Assembly (NCBI RefSeq): GCF_022348185.1
Contig: NZ_JAKRFD010000009.1
Location: 62,001 to 126,000 of the forward strand
Length of the DNA stretch: 64,000 nucleotides
Origin: Epibacterium sp. Ofav1-8
GTDB taxonomy: Bacteria > Pseudomonadota > Alphaproteobacteria > Rhodobacterales > Rhodobacteraceae
Reading direction: 5' to 3'
Part shown: in pieces, positions 8,958 through 17,862 of the stretch
Position numbering within the stretch: position 1 is the stretch's first letter
How the letters are laid out: each line of letters opens with the position of its first letter
The notes under the pieces: generated by a model
The model's input: only the letters and a program-made list of their open reading frames with translations
Told to the model about the DNA's origin: nothing
Databases searched by the model: none
Translations under genes and position numbers: made by a program

Positions 8958-10622
8958 TCACTCCGGAACGCCGGCCTCGCGCAGCGCACTGACCCAATCC
9001 TGTCCGGACGGCGTAAACGCAGCGGCATGTTCCTGCATGTAGCGTGACAGGCAGAAATCCGGCGTCACCTTCATCAGGCATTCCACCACATCCCGCGCCT
9101 CCTGGCCGCGTCCCGACATTTGCAACGCGATCGCCTTGGTGCGCAACGTGGCCGGATAGCTGTCGTTCTCCTGAAGAGACTGATCGGCAAGCTCGATCGC
9201 ACGATCATAGTCCCGTGCAGCAAGATTGACCGATGCCGCGAGCGAGTCGAAATAGTAGCGCTGCGGGCCAAGCGGCGTCAGCTTGCGCGCGGCCTCGGTC
9301 AGGCGCAGCCCCTCATCGGGGTGGTTCTGCATGGCCCGGGTGGCCCCTTTCAGAAGCAACGCCAGTGCTTCGTTCGGATTATCCTGCAACGCCTTGTCAT
9401 AGGAATACTGCGCAGTGTCGAAATCAAAGGTCAGATAGCTGGCGATCATACCCTTCAGCGTATGCGCCAGAGAAAACGCCGGGTCCTGCGCCAAGGCGGC
9501 ATTGGCGAGGTTCTCCGCCATCAGCGTGCTCTTGTGACGATCCTCCGACAGGCCCTTTTGCACCCGCATCACATGCCAGATCCCGGCCCAGGTCAGCACC
9601 ACCGGATGGTGCATTTCGCGCTCCATCAACGTATCCAGGATCTCGTTGGATTTCTCGAACTGGTCCAGATGCTTGCTCTGCATCATCACGATCGCCGCCA
9701 TCAGCAATGTGTGATTGGCCAGGTTCGACAAGGGACGGAAACTGACCAGCCGCACCGCTTCGCCAACGACGGTCTGGCCGATCTGGCTGGTGGCCTCGCG
9801 CAGCGCCGTGCTCTGCCCCATCAACAGGCCTGACAGGCTACCGCGGAATTCCCGTGACCAGATCACCTTTTCCCGGTGCGAGTCGTGCAGATCGATCTGC
9901 GCAATGTAGTCATGGCCGTTGAGGAACACCGAACCGGAGACCAGGTAACTGACCCCCGCCACCGAGGACACTTCGGCCGGGCGCACCTCCTCAAGACTGA
10001 ACTGCCGGGACGCCATGTAGGAGGTCACGGAGAAGGCCTGACTGCGCGACAGGTGGCGTGACAATTCCTCGGACAGGATCGCCCCCAACGGCGCGTTCGA
10101 GCCGCCCGGAGAGCGCTGCATAAATGGCAGCACCGCAATCGAGGGCAACAATTCATCCAGAATGACGCGACTGCGGTCACGCGGTCCCCAGGGCGGGTCC
10201 TGCGGCGCAGCACTGCGCCCCTGCGATTGATCCCGCATTTCGGTCAGCCATTCCGCAAATGCATGCTCATGGGGCAATTCAAAACCTTCCATAAACACAC
10301 CACGGCTGGGATCATTTTCCACCTCGACCATATCGAGATTGAGCGTGACGCGCTCTCGATTTGCAGTCAGAGCGGCGGACGCCGAGGGACCGATATGTTT
10401 TCGTAAAGTGGACAGCGCAGTGCGCAGGCTTGCCTTGGCCTGTTCGGGCTGCGCAAAGCTCCACAGGGTATGTTCCAGGAATGCGCGTGTTCGGATCCCG
10501 TCTTCGGCGGTGATCAGAAGCGCCATGAGCGCCTGATGCTTCGCACCGAGTTGAATGGGTTCCCCATCTGGTCTGAATACACCAAACGCGCCGTACTGAC
10601 GGACTTTCAAAACTACAACCAT
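8958..10622 (-). CDS. SARP-like winged-helix regulator with TolB-like and TPR regions
   Basis: 554 residues. Residues ~5-105 form an OmpR/SARP-type winged-helix DNA-binding domain (VFRPDGEPIQLGAKHQALMALL and LRTALSTLRKHIG). A TolB-N-like segment follows at ~158-270 (LLPSIAVLPF, LVSGSVFLNG), as found in adenylate-cyclase-associated and CadC-like regulators. The C-terminal half (~300-550) is helical and consists of tetratricopeptide-like repeats. There is no membrane span, so it is a cytosolic transcription factor that probably senses its signal through protein contacts. Monocistronic, with an AT-rich upstream region and a terminator downstream. Target genes are not evident; the nearby PHP gene is the closest candidate. 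Confidence 0.82.
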   Translation of the reverse strand: MVVVLKVRQYGAFGVFRPDGEPIQLGAKHQALMALLITAEDGIRTRAFLEHTLWSFAQPEQAKASLRTALSTLRKHIGPSASAALTANRERVTLNLDMVEVENDPSRGVFMEGFELPHEHAFAEWLTEMRDQSQGRSAAPQDPPWGPRDRSRVILDELLPSIAVLPFMQRSPGGSNAPLGAILSEELSRHLSRSQAFSVTSYMASRQFSLEEVRPAEVSSVAGVSYLVSGSVFLNGHDYIAQIDLHDSHREKVIWSREFRGSLSGLLMGQSTALREATSQIGQTVVGEAVRLVSFRPLSNLANHTLLMAAIVMMQSKHLDQFEKSNEILDTLMEREMHHPVVLTWAGIWHVMRVQKGLSEDRHKSTLMAENLANAALAQDPAFSLAHTLKGMIASYLTFDFDTAQYSYDKALQDNPNEALALLLKGATRAMQNHPDEGLRLTEAARKLTPLGPQRYYFDSLAASVNLAARDYDRAIELADQSLQENDSYPATLRTKAIALQMSGRGQEARDVVECLMKVTPDFCLSRYMQEHAAAFTPSGQDWVSALREAGVPE

Positions 10623-11659
10623 TGGACACTCTCGCCATACAAGTTACTAGAGCCACTATGGCAAAACACTCACAAATTGCACATTAGCAACTTCACGTGA
10701 ATCATTAAAGCACCAAAACCCGATATCACCAACAGAAAAATAATTGAAAACAAAACACAGCACTTTCAGCGGGTTAACGGTCTGTAAACAAGTCGCACGA
10801 ATAATTAACGCACTCAAGTATTTAACAACCTTAGATTGTTTATTGAAATTTCAGACCCGCAACCTGAAGGAATGCTGCATCGCAAAAGGCGTTGATGTAT
10901 ATGATTTTTCATATTTATTGAATGTTCGTTTGGTTTTTTGAATCCCGAATTGAGCGAGGCTCCGGACAGACGCCTTCGGCCCCTTACCCTCTCCTCCGTG
11001 AGCGTTGTCGCCAGCCCGGACCCCATCGAACCCGCGGGTTTGATGGCACCCTTTGGCCTCCATCCGGAAAATTTTCGCGTATTATTAACGGTCGATCACG
11101 GCAGATATCCGGACATCTCCGGGTCTACAGGCGCCAAAGTCGCTTTACCCCACGCTTGTGCGGGGGCCGCGGCGCGAACTGTGGTTCTTCAGATCGTCCA
11201 GACACCCCACGTCTGCCAGCAGACCTAGGACTGAGCCCTGACAGCGCGCACACCCCAGTCAGTCACTTGCACCTGAGGTTTGGAATGCGTATGGCAGCGC
11301 CCGCGCGATGTGGCCCCGCCGGTCTCCTCCATTCCCGATGCGGGTGCCGCTTCCCAACGGTGCCGTGGCACCGCGCGCTTTGCCCTCTCGCAAGCCGAGC
11401 TTGCGGGACGGGGCGCATCTGTACCGGCCTGCCGGTGCATCGCAGAGTGCATCGACACGCTGCGGGACTGGTCGGGCGTGGCTCCTCCCGCCTCCCCCTC
11501 TTTCATCAGTCATGCGCCCCGGGCACGCGCTCCGGGCGCACGCGATCCCCCTCGGTTCAGGCAACGCACAAGCCTTTGCCGTGTCATGAATGCGTCATGC
11601 ACCTGTTGCAGTCCCCCGGTAGAGGGGCGGAATTGACGATCAGACCAAATGAGAGCCGC
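10623..11659. other. ~1 kb region without a supported gene
   Basis: Lies between divergent genes. Bases ~10630-10930 are clearly more AT-rich than the flanks and must hold the promoter of the regulator gene. The G+C-rich half (10940-11640) contains open frames on both strands, including an in-frame extension of the PHP gene back to 10922, but their composition (Arg/Pro/Cys-rich) looks like noncoding read-through. I find no RNA gene or repeat. It could hold decayed DNA, or a long leader for the PHP gene. Confidence 0.5.
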
Positions 11660-12595
11660 ATGCAACTGCCCCCCTTCGACACGCCCGGCCGCTTCTTCCG
11701 CGGCAATCTGCACACGCATTCTGACATGACCGATGGCGCCTTGCCGCCACAAGAGGTCTGCAGAAGGTACAAGGCGGAAGGCTATGATTTCATCGCGCTC
11801 ACCGATCACTTCGTTGGACGCTGGAACTACCCGATTACCGACACGACACCCTATCGGGACGAAAATTTCACCACGCTCCTGGGAGCTGAATTGCACTCGG
11901 GCGCACAGGAAAACGGCGCGCTGTGGCACCTCCTGGCGGTCGGGCTCCCGGCCGATTTCGAACCGTCGCATTCCCCCGATTTCCAACCGGTTCCGGGCCA
12001 GGAAACCGGACCGGAGATCGCCGAGCGCGCCCGCAAGGCAGGCGCTTTTGTCGCTCTCGCCCATCCGCAATGGTCGGGGCTGACGATGGCGGATGCCCGC
12101 AGCATCACCGCAGCCCATGCGGTGGAAGTCTACAACCACGAGTCGCACAGCTTTGCAGACCGGGGCACCGGCATGCCGACGCTGGATCTGCTGCTGTCCG
12201 AAGGGCGCAGGTTGACCCTGATCGCGACGGATGACGCCCATTTCAAGGCACCGGATGCCTTTGGCGGCTGGGTCATGGTGAAGGCCCGCGAGAACACGCC
12301 CGAGGCCCTCCTGGACGCCCTGAAGGCGGGGTTGTTCTACTCCTCGCAGGGGCCGGAGATCCACGGCATCTGGTATGAGGACGACCGCGTCCGCGTCAAA
12401 TGCTCTGCGGCCACCACGGTTATCGTGCAAGCGCCGGGCAATGCATCAACCATGGTCACCGGTAGCAGCCTGACAGAGGCCACCATTGCGCTTGGCCAAT
12501 TGGCCCAGAGCCCGTGGTTGCGGGTGACGGTCATTGACCGCGCCGGCAAACGCGCCTGGTCGAACCCGTTCTGGCCGGCAGACCTCGCAGAATAG
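11660..12595 (+). CDS. PHP-domain metallohydrolase (CehA/McbA-like)
   Basis: 311 residues with the PHP signature: NLHTHSDMTDG (metal-binding His/His/Asp, ~residues 16-26), FIALTDH (~48-54), the Glu of LLGAELHSG, ALAHPQW and the C-terminal ATDDAHF. These residues bind two or three metal ions in PHP phosphoesterases and in the CehA/McbA carbamate and phosphoester hydrolases. A short C-terminal beta-domain follows. I chose MQLPPFDTPG at 11660 because the PHP motif then sits close to the N-terminus as in relatives; the frame is open back to 10922 but the extension is not protein-like. Substrate unknown. It stands alone. Confidence 0.87.
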   Translation: MQLPPFDTPGRFFRGNLHTHSDMTDGALPPQEVCRRYKAEGYDFIALTDHFVGRWNYPITDTTPYRDENFTTLLGAELHSGAQENGALWHLLAVGLPADFEPSHSPDFQPVPGQETGPEIAERARKAGAFVALAHPQWSGLTMADARSITAAHAVEVYNHESHSFADRGTGMPTLDLLLSEGRRLTLIATDDAHFKAPDAFGGWVMVKARENTPEALLDALKAGLFYSSQGPEIHGIWYEDDRVRVKCSAATTVIVQAPGNASTMVTGSSLTEATIALGQLAQSPWLRVTVIDRAGKRAWSNPFWPADLAE

Positions 12596-12623
12596 GCACA
12601 GGCTCCCGATCCGGACGCGCCCG

Positions 12624-12646
12624 CGCCGCGCCCATAGGGCGCGGCG
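12624..12646. terminator. Strong hairpin between convergent genes
   Basis: A perfect 10-base-pair stem (CGCCGCGCCC / GGGCGCGGCG) with a three-base loop lies 28 bases past the PHP gene. No T-run follows on either strand, so it may act as a weak bidirectional terminator or as a 3'-end stabiliser. Confidence 0.5.
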
Positions 12647-12765
12647 CTCGGCCCAACGGGAGGGCGGTGCATTTCAGATGCACTCCCGACGGGCGGGAGC
12701 TCCCCCGTCGCCACCACGCACTGCCATCAACCGGCCGGCGGCGTCCGCAAAAGGAAACGCAGCAT

Positions 12766-13167
12766 TCAGCCCGTGTCCTCGCAATCGCCAGACAGGTCTT
12801 TCAGGATCGGACAATCCGGGCGATTATCGCCGGCACAACAGGTGATCAACTCTCGCAAAGTCTCGCGCATGGCCTCAAGGTCGGCGATCTTTGCCTCGAT
12901 CTTGGTCAAATGCGCCTGAGCCAATTGCTTTACGTCCGCGCTGGCGCGCGTTTCATCCTCGTAAAGCCCAAGCAGGACCCGGCAATCCTCGATGGAGAAC
13001 CCCAGCGCCCGTGCCCGGCCCAGAAACGCCAGCTTGTGCAGGTGGCGCTCCTCGAAACAGCGATAGCCATTGGCGCTGCGGTTGGGACGTATCAGACCGA
13101 TGTCCTCATAGTAGCGGATCGTCTTGGCCGGCAATCCCGACCTGGCCGCCACATCACCGATATTCAT
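12766..13167 (-). CDS. MerR-family copper-responsive regulator (CueR/HmrR type)
   Basis: 133 residues from MNIGDVAARSG: MerR helix-turn-helix and wing (1-70, including KTIRYYEDIGLI), a dimerisation helix, and the metal loop CAGDNRPDC with Cys111 and Cys119. The C-X7-C spacing and the following PIL match CueR, which binds Cu(I) and twists the promoter to activate transcription. An upstream extension to 13206 exists but lacks family support. Usual targets (copA ATPase, copper chaperone) are not next to it; the divergent neighbour is the glutathione-dependent formaldehyde dehydrogenase. MerR relatives that respond to aldehydes (NmlR/AdhR) also sit beside such genes but have only one conserved Cys, so the CueR assignment rests on the paired cysteines. 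Confidence 0.88.
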   Translation of the reverse strand: MNIGDVAARSGLPAKTIRYYEDIGLIRPNRSANGYRCFEERHLHKLAFLGRARALGFSIEDCRVLLGLYEDETRASADVKQLAQAHLTKIEAKIADLEAMRETLRELITCCAGDNRPDCPILKDLSGDCEDTG

Positions 13168-13576
13168 CTGTCTTTGCCTCCCAAACGCTTGCCCCGCGCC
13201 CGGCATTCATCCGCCACGCGCCTGTCTGCCAAGATGGACGCGACCGCCGGTAATCTCAAGCCACTCCACGGAAACTTGAGCGCAATGGCGGGGCATGACG
13301 CAGGGAATGACGCTTCTGTCGGTTTTAAGCACCACCCGCCCCGCCTGCGCCCGCTATAGATCATCCTGACGATGCACGAGCGCCCCGGCTTTCGACAGTT
13401 GCGCACGCCCCGTGGCGTGATGTAGCTGTTAAGAAATCCGCACAGTGCCCGACAGCCCCGTGGAACACGGTCGCCCCGGCGACCAAACCGGCCGGATCTA
13501 CGCGTGCAGGCTTGCTCCAGGAGCAGGCGGCGCACGCGCGTAACGGCCTGAAAAGTCTGAGAAGAAGGACAAAGCG
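13168..13576. other. Intergenic region between cueR-type gene and formaldehyde dehydrogenase
   Basis: 409 bases between two divergent genes, so it should carry both promoters. MerR-type operators are palindromes inside a 19-20-base promoter spacer; I did not find one clear enough to report. The ribosome-binding site of the dehydrogenase (GAAGAAGGAC before the ATG) is at 13561-13571. Confidence 0.45.
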
Positions 13577-14692
13577 ATGATCAAGACCCGCGCCGCAGTG
13601 GCTCTCGAAGCAGGCAAGCCGCTGGAAATCATGGAAGTGAACCTCGAAGGCCCAAAGGCGGGTGAGGTTCTGGTAGAGATCAAGGCCACCGGCCTGTGCC
13701 ACACCGACGAATTCACCCGCTCCGGCGATGACCCCGAAGGCATCTTCCCGGCGATCCTCGGCCATGAGGGCGCCGGTGTGGTGATCGAGGTGGGCGAAGG
13801 CGTCAAAAGCCTGAAACCCGGCGATCACGTGATCCCGCTTTATACGCCAGAGTGCCGCGAGTGTGATTACTGTCTCAACCCCAAGACCAACCTCTGTCAG
13901 GCGATCCGCTCCACGCAGGGTCAGGGGCTCCTGCCCGATGGCACCACCCGTTTCTCGCTTCCTGACGGGACGCCGATCCACCACTACATGGGCTGTTCCA
14001 CCTTTGCCAATCATACTGTGGTGCCCGAAATCGCGCTGGCCAAGATCCGTGAGGACGCCCCCTTTGACAAAGTCTGCTACATCGGCTGCGGCGTGACCAC
14101 CGGCATCGGTGCGGTGATCAACACCGCCAAGGTCGAAATCGGCTCCACCGCCATCGTGTTTGGCCTCGGCGGCATCGGCCTCAATGTGATCCAGGGCCTG
14201 CGTCTGGCCGGTGCGGATCAGATCGTCGGCGTCGACCTCAACCCCGGCAAGGTCGCAATGGCCGAGAAATTCGGCATGACCGATTTTGTGAACCCCTCCG
14301 AGGTGACCGGCGATCTGGTGGCGCATCTGGTTGAACTCACCGGCGGCGGTGCCGATTACACCTTTGATGCCACCGGCAACGTCAGCGTGATGCGCACCGC
14401 GCTGGAAGCCGCGCACAAGGGCTGGGGCGAAAGCATCATCATCGGTGTTGCACCTGCCGGGGCCGAGATCTCCACCCGTCCGTTCCAGCTGGTCACCGGC
14501 CGCTCCTGGCGTGGCACCGCCTTTGGCGGCGCCTCCGGCCGCACCGATGTACCGAAAATCGTCGATTGGTACATGGACGGCAAGATCGAGATCGATCCGA
14601 TGATCACGCACAAGCTGACCCTCGATCAGATCAACGAAGGGTTCGAGCTGATGCATGAGGGCAAGTCGATCCGGGCCGTCGTGGAGTTCTGA
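13577..14692 (+). CDS. S-(hydroxymethyl)glutathione dehydrogenase, class III alcohol dehydrogenase
   Basis: 371 residues, the standard length. It oxidises the glutathione adduct of formaldehyde with NAD+ and also reduces S-nitrosoglutathione. Visible residues: catalytic zinc ligands in GLCHTDEF and ILGHEGAG, the structural zinc cluster [15 protein letters not shown], the class-III-typical STFANHTVV segment and the Rossmann motif [13 protein letters not shown]. Part of cytoplasmic formaldehyde detoxification, which in roseobacters supports oxidation of methylated compounds. The frame start has a clear AGAAGGAC site. It is followed by a terminator hairpin, so transcription is probably monocistronic. 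Confidence 0.96.
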   Translation: MIKTRAAVALEAGKPLEIMEVNLEGPKAGEVLVEIKATGLCHTDEFTRSGDDPEGIFPAILGHEGAGVVIEVGEGVKSLKPGDHVIPLYTPECRECDYCLNPKTNLCQAIRSTQGQGLLPDGTTRFSLPDGTPIHHYMGCSTFANHTVVPEIALAKIREDAPFDKVCYIGCGVTTGIGAVINTAKVEIGSTAIVFGLGGIGLNVIQGLRLAGADQIVGVDLNPGKVAMAEKFGMTDFVNPSEVTGDLVAHLVELTGGGADYTFDATGNVSVMRTALEAAHKGWGESIIIGVAPAGAEISTRPFQLVTGRSWRGTAFGGASGRTDVPKIVDWYMDGKIEIDPMITHKLTLDQINEGFELMHEGKSIRAVVEF

Positions 14693-14741
14693 TCCACGCG
14701 CAGGCGCGACGCCGCCTGCCCCCGCAAGGGCCCACCAATAG

Positions 14742-14768
14742 CGCGGACCGTTCGCCCGGTCCGCGTTT
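14742..14768 (+). terminator. Rho-independent-like terminator after the formaldehyde dehydrogenase
   Basis: A perfect nine-base-pair stem (CGCGGACCG at 14742-14750 with CGGTCCGCG at 14757-14765) is followed by a short TTT, 50 bases past the stop codon. Confidence 0.7.
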
Positions 14769-14956
14769 CCAAGCCGCAGAGCTGCGCCGTCAGCGCCTGC
14801 CTGCATTTTATCCCGGCCTGCCTGCGCGTCATAGCGGATGGCGCTCCAGCGTTTCTCTCGGGTTAACTGCTTTTTTGATCTTCCGGCTCTCTTGCGGCGC
14901 TCTTCCCCGTGATGCAGGCTGCATCTGCCCCGCCCGAGGGGGCACCAGGATTTCAG

Positions 14957-16282
14957 ATGTTGCACCTGTTCCACAACCGGACCTATCGGCACCTCTTTGC
15001 AGCGCAGGTGATTGCGCTTTTGGGGACTGGGCTGGCCACGGTGGCACTTGGCCTGGCCGCCTATGACATTGCCGGTGACCGCGCCGGCAGCGTTCTGGGG
15101 ACGGCGCTTGCCATCAAGATGATCAGCTATGTGACCCTTGCCCCGATCGCCGCGGCGCTGGCCGACCGGGTTCCGCGGCGGATGTGGTTGGTCATGCTCG
15201 ACCTGATCCGGGCCGCCGTGGTGCTCGGCCTGCCTTTTGTCAGTTCGGTCTGGCAGATCTATGGGCTGGTCTTTCTGTTGCAGGCCGCCTCTGCAGGCTT
15301 CACGCCGGCCTTTCAGGCCACAATCCCGGACATCCTGCCGGATGAAGAGGATTATACCCGTGCCCTGTCCCTGTCCCGCCTCGCTTACGACCTGGAGTCC
15401 CTGGCCTCGCCCGCCCTTGCGGCGCTGCTGCTGACAGTTGTCAGCGCCCCGTCCCTGTTCTTCGGCACCGCATTGGGCTTTGCCCTCTCCGCATTGCTGG
15501 TGATCTCGGTCCGCCTGCCCGCAGCAAGACCACAACCGCCGCGCGGGTTTTATGACCGTACCACGCGGGGCCTGCGGATCTATCTGCGCACCCCGCGTCT
15601 GCGTGGTTTGCTGGGATTGTCGCTGGCGGCTGCGGCGGTCTCCTCGATGGTGTTCGTGAACACGGTGGTGATGGTACGCGGGTCACTCGGCCTTGGCGAG
15701 GGGGAGGTCGCGCTGGTGCTTGGCGCCTTCGGCGCCGGTTCAATGCTGACCGCATTGTTCCTGCCGGCCCTCCTCGATCAGCTGCAGGATCGCAAGGTGA
15801 TGCAGAGCTTCGCGGCCTTGGGCTGCGCATCGCTCTGTGCAACCGCCGTCTGGTCTGTCGCCGGCCTGACACTGAGCGGCCTGTTGCTCTGCTGGTTTCT
15901 GGCCGGCATTGGCTATTCCGGGACATTGACGCCGGCGGGGCGCCTGTTGCGCCGCTCTGCCCACCCGGAGGACCGGGCGGCCGTCTTTGCGGCTCAATTC
16001 ACGCTCTCTCACGCGTGCTGGCTGTTGTGCTATCCGCTGGCCGGGCTGGGCATGACCTATTTCGGGCAGGAGGTAATCCTGGTGGTGCTCGCCCTGATCG
16101 GCATCGTCGGCCTTCTCGCAGGGAGCCGGGCCTGGCCGCTCGGCTCCGCCGCCCCCCTGCCCCACGCGCATCCGGATCTCCCCGACGACCACCCGCATCT
16201 GTTGGCGCATCCGTCGCGGCCGCACACCCATCCGGTCGTGATCGACGACCTCCACCCGCATTATCCACCCCTCGCGCCCTGA
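14957..16282 (+). CDS. MFS transporter with histidine-rich C-terminal tail
   Basis: About 441 residues with 10-12 membrane spans and the major-facilitator loop ALADRVPRRMW between helices 2 and 3; it belongs to the MFS_3 (enterobactin-exporter-like) group. The last ~40 residues are cytosolic and unusually rich in His, Pro and Asp (HAHPDLPDDHPHLLAHP followed by more HTHP-type pairs), which suggests metal binding. Start chosen at 14957, where CCAGGATTTCAG precedes the ATG; a GTG at 14909 would add 16 residues without a ribosome site. It lies downstream of the formaldehyde dehydrogenase and near the CueR-type regulator. Exported substrate unknown. Confidence 0.85.
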   Translation: MLHLFHNRTYRHLFAAQVIALLGTGLATVALGLAAYDIAGDRAGSVLGTALAIKMISYVTLAPIAAALADRVPRRMWLVMLDLIRAAVVLGLPFVSSVWQIYGLVFLLQAASAGFTPAFQATIPDILPDEEDYTRALSLSRLAYDLESLASPALAALLLTVVSAPSLFFGTALGFALSALLVISVRLPAARPQPPRGFYDRTTRGLRIYLRTPRLRGLLGLSLAAAAVSSMVFVNTVVMVRGSLGLGEGEVALVLGAFGAGSMLTALFLPALLDQLQDRKVMQSFAALGCASLCATAVWSVAGLTLSGLLLCWFLAGIGYSGTLTPAGRLLRRSAHPEDRAAVFAAQFTLSHACWLLCYPLAGLGMTYFGQEVILVVLALIGIVGLLAGSRAWPLGSAAPLPHAHPDLPDDHPHLLAHPSRPHTHPVVIDDLHPHYPPLAP

Positions 16283-16336
16283 CCGAAGCGTTCCCGGGTA
16301 CGACCGCAGCCACAAGAGCGCAATGCCGCAGCGGGA

Positions 16337-17857
16337 TCAGGTCTGGCCAGTTGCCTCGACGGCGGCGAGCTTGACATCATAGCCCCACAAGCGGCGCAGA
16401 TGCCTGAGAACTTCGTCGCGATCCTCTTCGGCCAGATGCACATTGTCCCGCACCCGATGGGTGAGTTTCAGGGTCCGATCTCCCTTCAGATCCGCGTCCG
16501 TCACCTGAATGTCCGGCTCGATATAGGCCAGGTCGTATTGCCTGGCGAGGTCACGCCGGATCGCCCTGTAGCCAGCGCGATTGTGGATCTGGCTGATCAC
16601 CAGCTGCGGATGCGTCTCATCATCGGTCAGCGTGAACAGCTTGAACTTGCGGATCAGATGCGGCGACAGGAATTGCTGGATAAAGCTCTCGTCCCGGTAG
16701 TTGGCCCAGGCGTTGCGCAACACGCCGCGCCAGTCCGGATCGCCCGCTATATCCGGGAACCACTCGCGATCCTCGTCGGTGGGCGCCTCGCAGATCCGCC
16801 GGATGTCCTGCATCATCGCAAAGCCCAGCGCATAGGGGTTGATGCCGGAATAGCGGGGATCATCATACTCGGGCTGCATCACCACATTGGTGTGGCTGTG
16901 CATGATCTCCATCAACGCCCCTTGGGTGATCAGCCCCTGATCGTAGAGCTTGTTGACAATGTAATAATGCACAAAGGTGGCGCAGCCCTCGTTCATCACC
17001 TTGGTCTGTTTCTGCGGGTAGAAATACTGCGCCAGCATCCGCACGATGCGCAGGATTTCGCATTGCCAGGGGGCCAGCACCGGGCTGTGCTTCTCCAGGA
17101 AATAGAGAATGTTCTCCTGCGGCATGTTCATCTGCTTGCGCCGGTCGGCATGGCCGCTGTCTTCACCGTCCACGTCGGGGTCGCGCTTCAGGCCAAGCGT
17201 TGCGTCGGTCCAGATATCGAGCGCGCTTTGGCCTTTTTCATACGCCTCCCGCATTTGCTGCATGGCCTTGCGCTCTTCGGCGGTGGGCTTGGGCGGGCGA
17301 CCGTAGCGGAACACGCCCTGCGATTGCAGCGCATGGGCAGCGTCGAGTATTTCCTCCACCGCATCATAGCCGTAGCGTTCCTCGCAGGCGGCGATGTAGT
17401 TCTTGGCGAAGGCCAGATAGTCGTGGATGCCATCGGCATCGGTCCATTGCTGGAACAGATAGTTGTTCTTGAAGAAGTGGTTATGCCCAAAGGCCGCATG
17501 CGCCATCACCAGCGTCTGCATCGCCATGGTGTTTTCTTCCATGTTGTAGCTGATGCAGGGATTGGAGTTGATGACGATCTCATAGGCCAGACCCTGCCGC
17601 CCGGTGCGATAGAGCGCCTCGTCGCGGGCGAAATGCTTGCCAAAAGACCAGTGGTGATACATCAGCGGCAGGCCGACGCAGGAATAGGCATCCAGCATCT
17701 GCTCGGCCGAGATGATCTCGATCTGGTTCGGGTAGACATCCAGCCCCAGATCCTCAAGCGCGATCTTTTCAATGGCGTCGCGGGCCTTTTCCAACAGCTC
17801 GAATGTCCACTCCGGCCCGGTAAACAGCGGTGTGGCGGTGGATTTTGCAGTCTGCAT
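16337..17857 (-). CDS. SpoVR family protein
   Basis: 506 residues from MQTAKSTATPLF, the usual SpoVR length. Typical stretches are DVYPNQIEIISAEQMLD, the YHHWSFGKHF segment and the NTMAMQTLVMAHAAFGHNHF region. SpoVR was named from Bacillus cortex formation, but in proteobacteria it is co-transcribed with prkA and yeaH and linked to stress and nitrogen starvation; its biochemical activity is not known. The start lies five bases after the stop of the DUF444 gene, so it is the third gene of the operon. An in-frame extension to 18100 overlaps the DUF444 coding region and is rejected. Confidence 0.95.
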   Translation of the reverse strand: MQTAKSTATPLFTGPEWTFELLEKARDAIEKIALEDLGLDVYPNQIEIISAEQMLDAYSCVGLPLMYHHWSFGKHFARDEALYRTGRQGLAYEIVINSNPCISYNMEENTMAMQTLVMAHAAFGHNHFFKNNYLFQQWTDADGIHDYLAFAKNYIAACEERYGYDAVEEILDAAHALQSQGVFRYGRPPKPTAEERKAMQQMREAYEKGQSALDIWTDATLGLKRDPDVDGEDSGHADRRKQMNMPQENILYFLEKHSPVLAPWQCEILRIVRMLAQYFYPQKQTKVMNEGCATFVHYYIVNKLYDQGLITQGALMEIMHSHTNVVMQPEYDDPRYSGINPYALGFAMMQDIRRICEAPTDEDREWFPDIAGDPDWRGVLRNAWANYRDESFIQQFLSPHLIRKFKLFTLTDDETHPQLVISQIHNRAGYRAIRRDLARQYDLAYIEPDIQVTDADLKGDRTLKLTHRVRDNVHLAEEDRDEVLRHLRRLWGYDVKLAAVEATGQT

Positions 17858-17862
17858 GTGGA

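Noticed and set aside
10922-11659. N-terminal extension of the PHP protein (245 codons)
   Set aside because: Composition is Arg/Pro/Cys-rich and unlike a protein; relatives start near the PHP motif.
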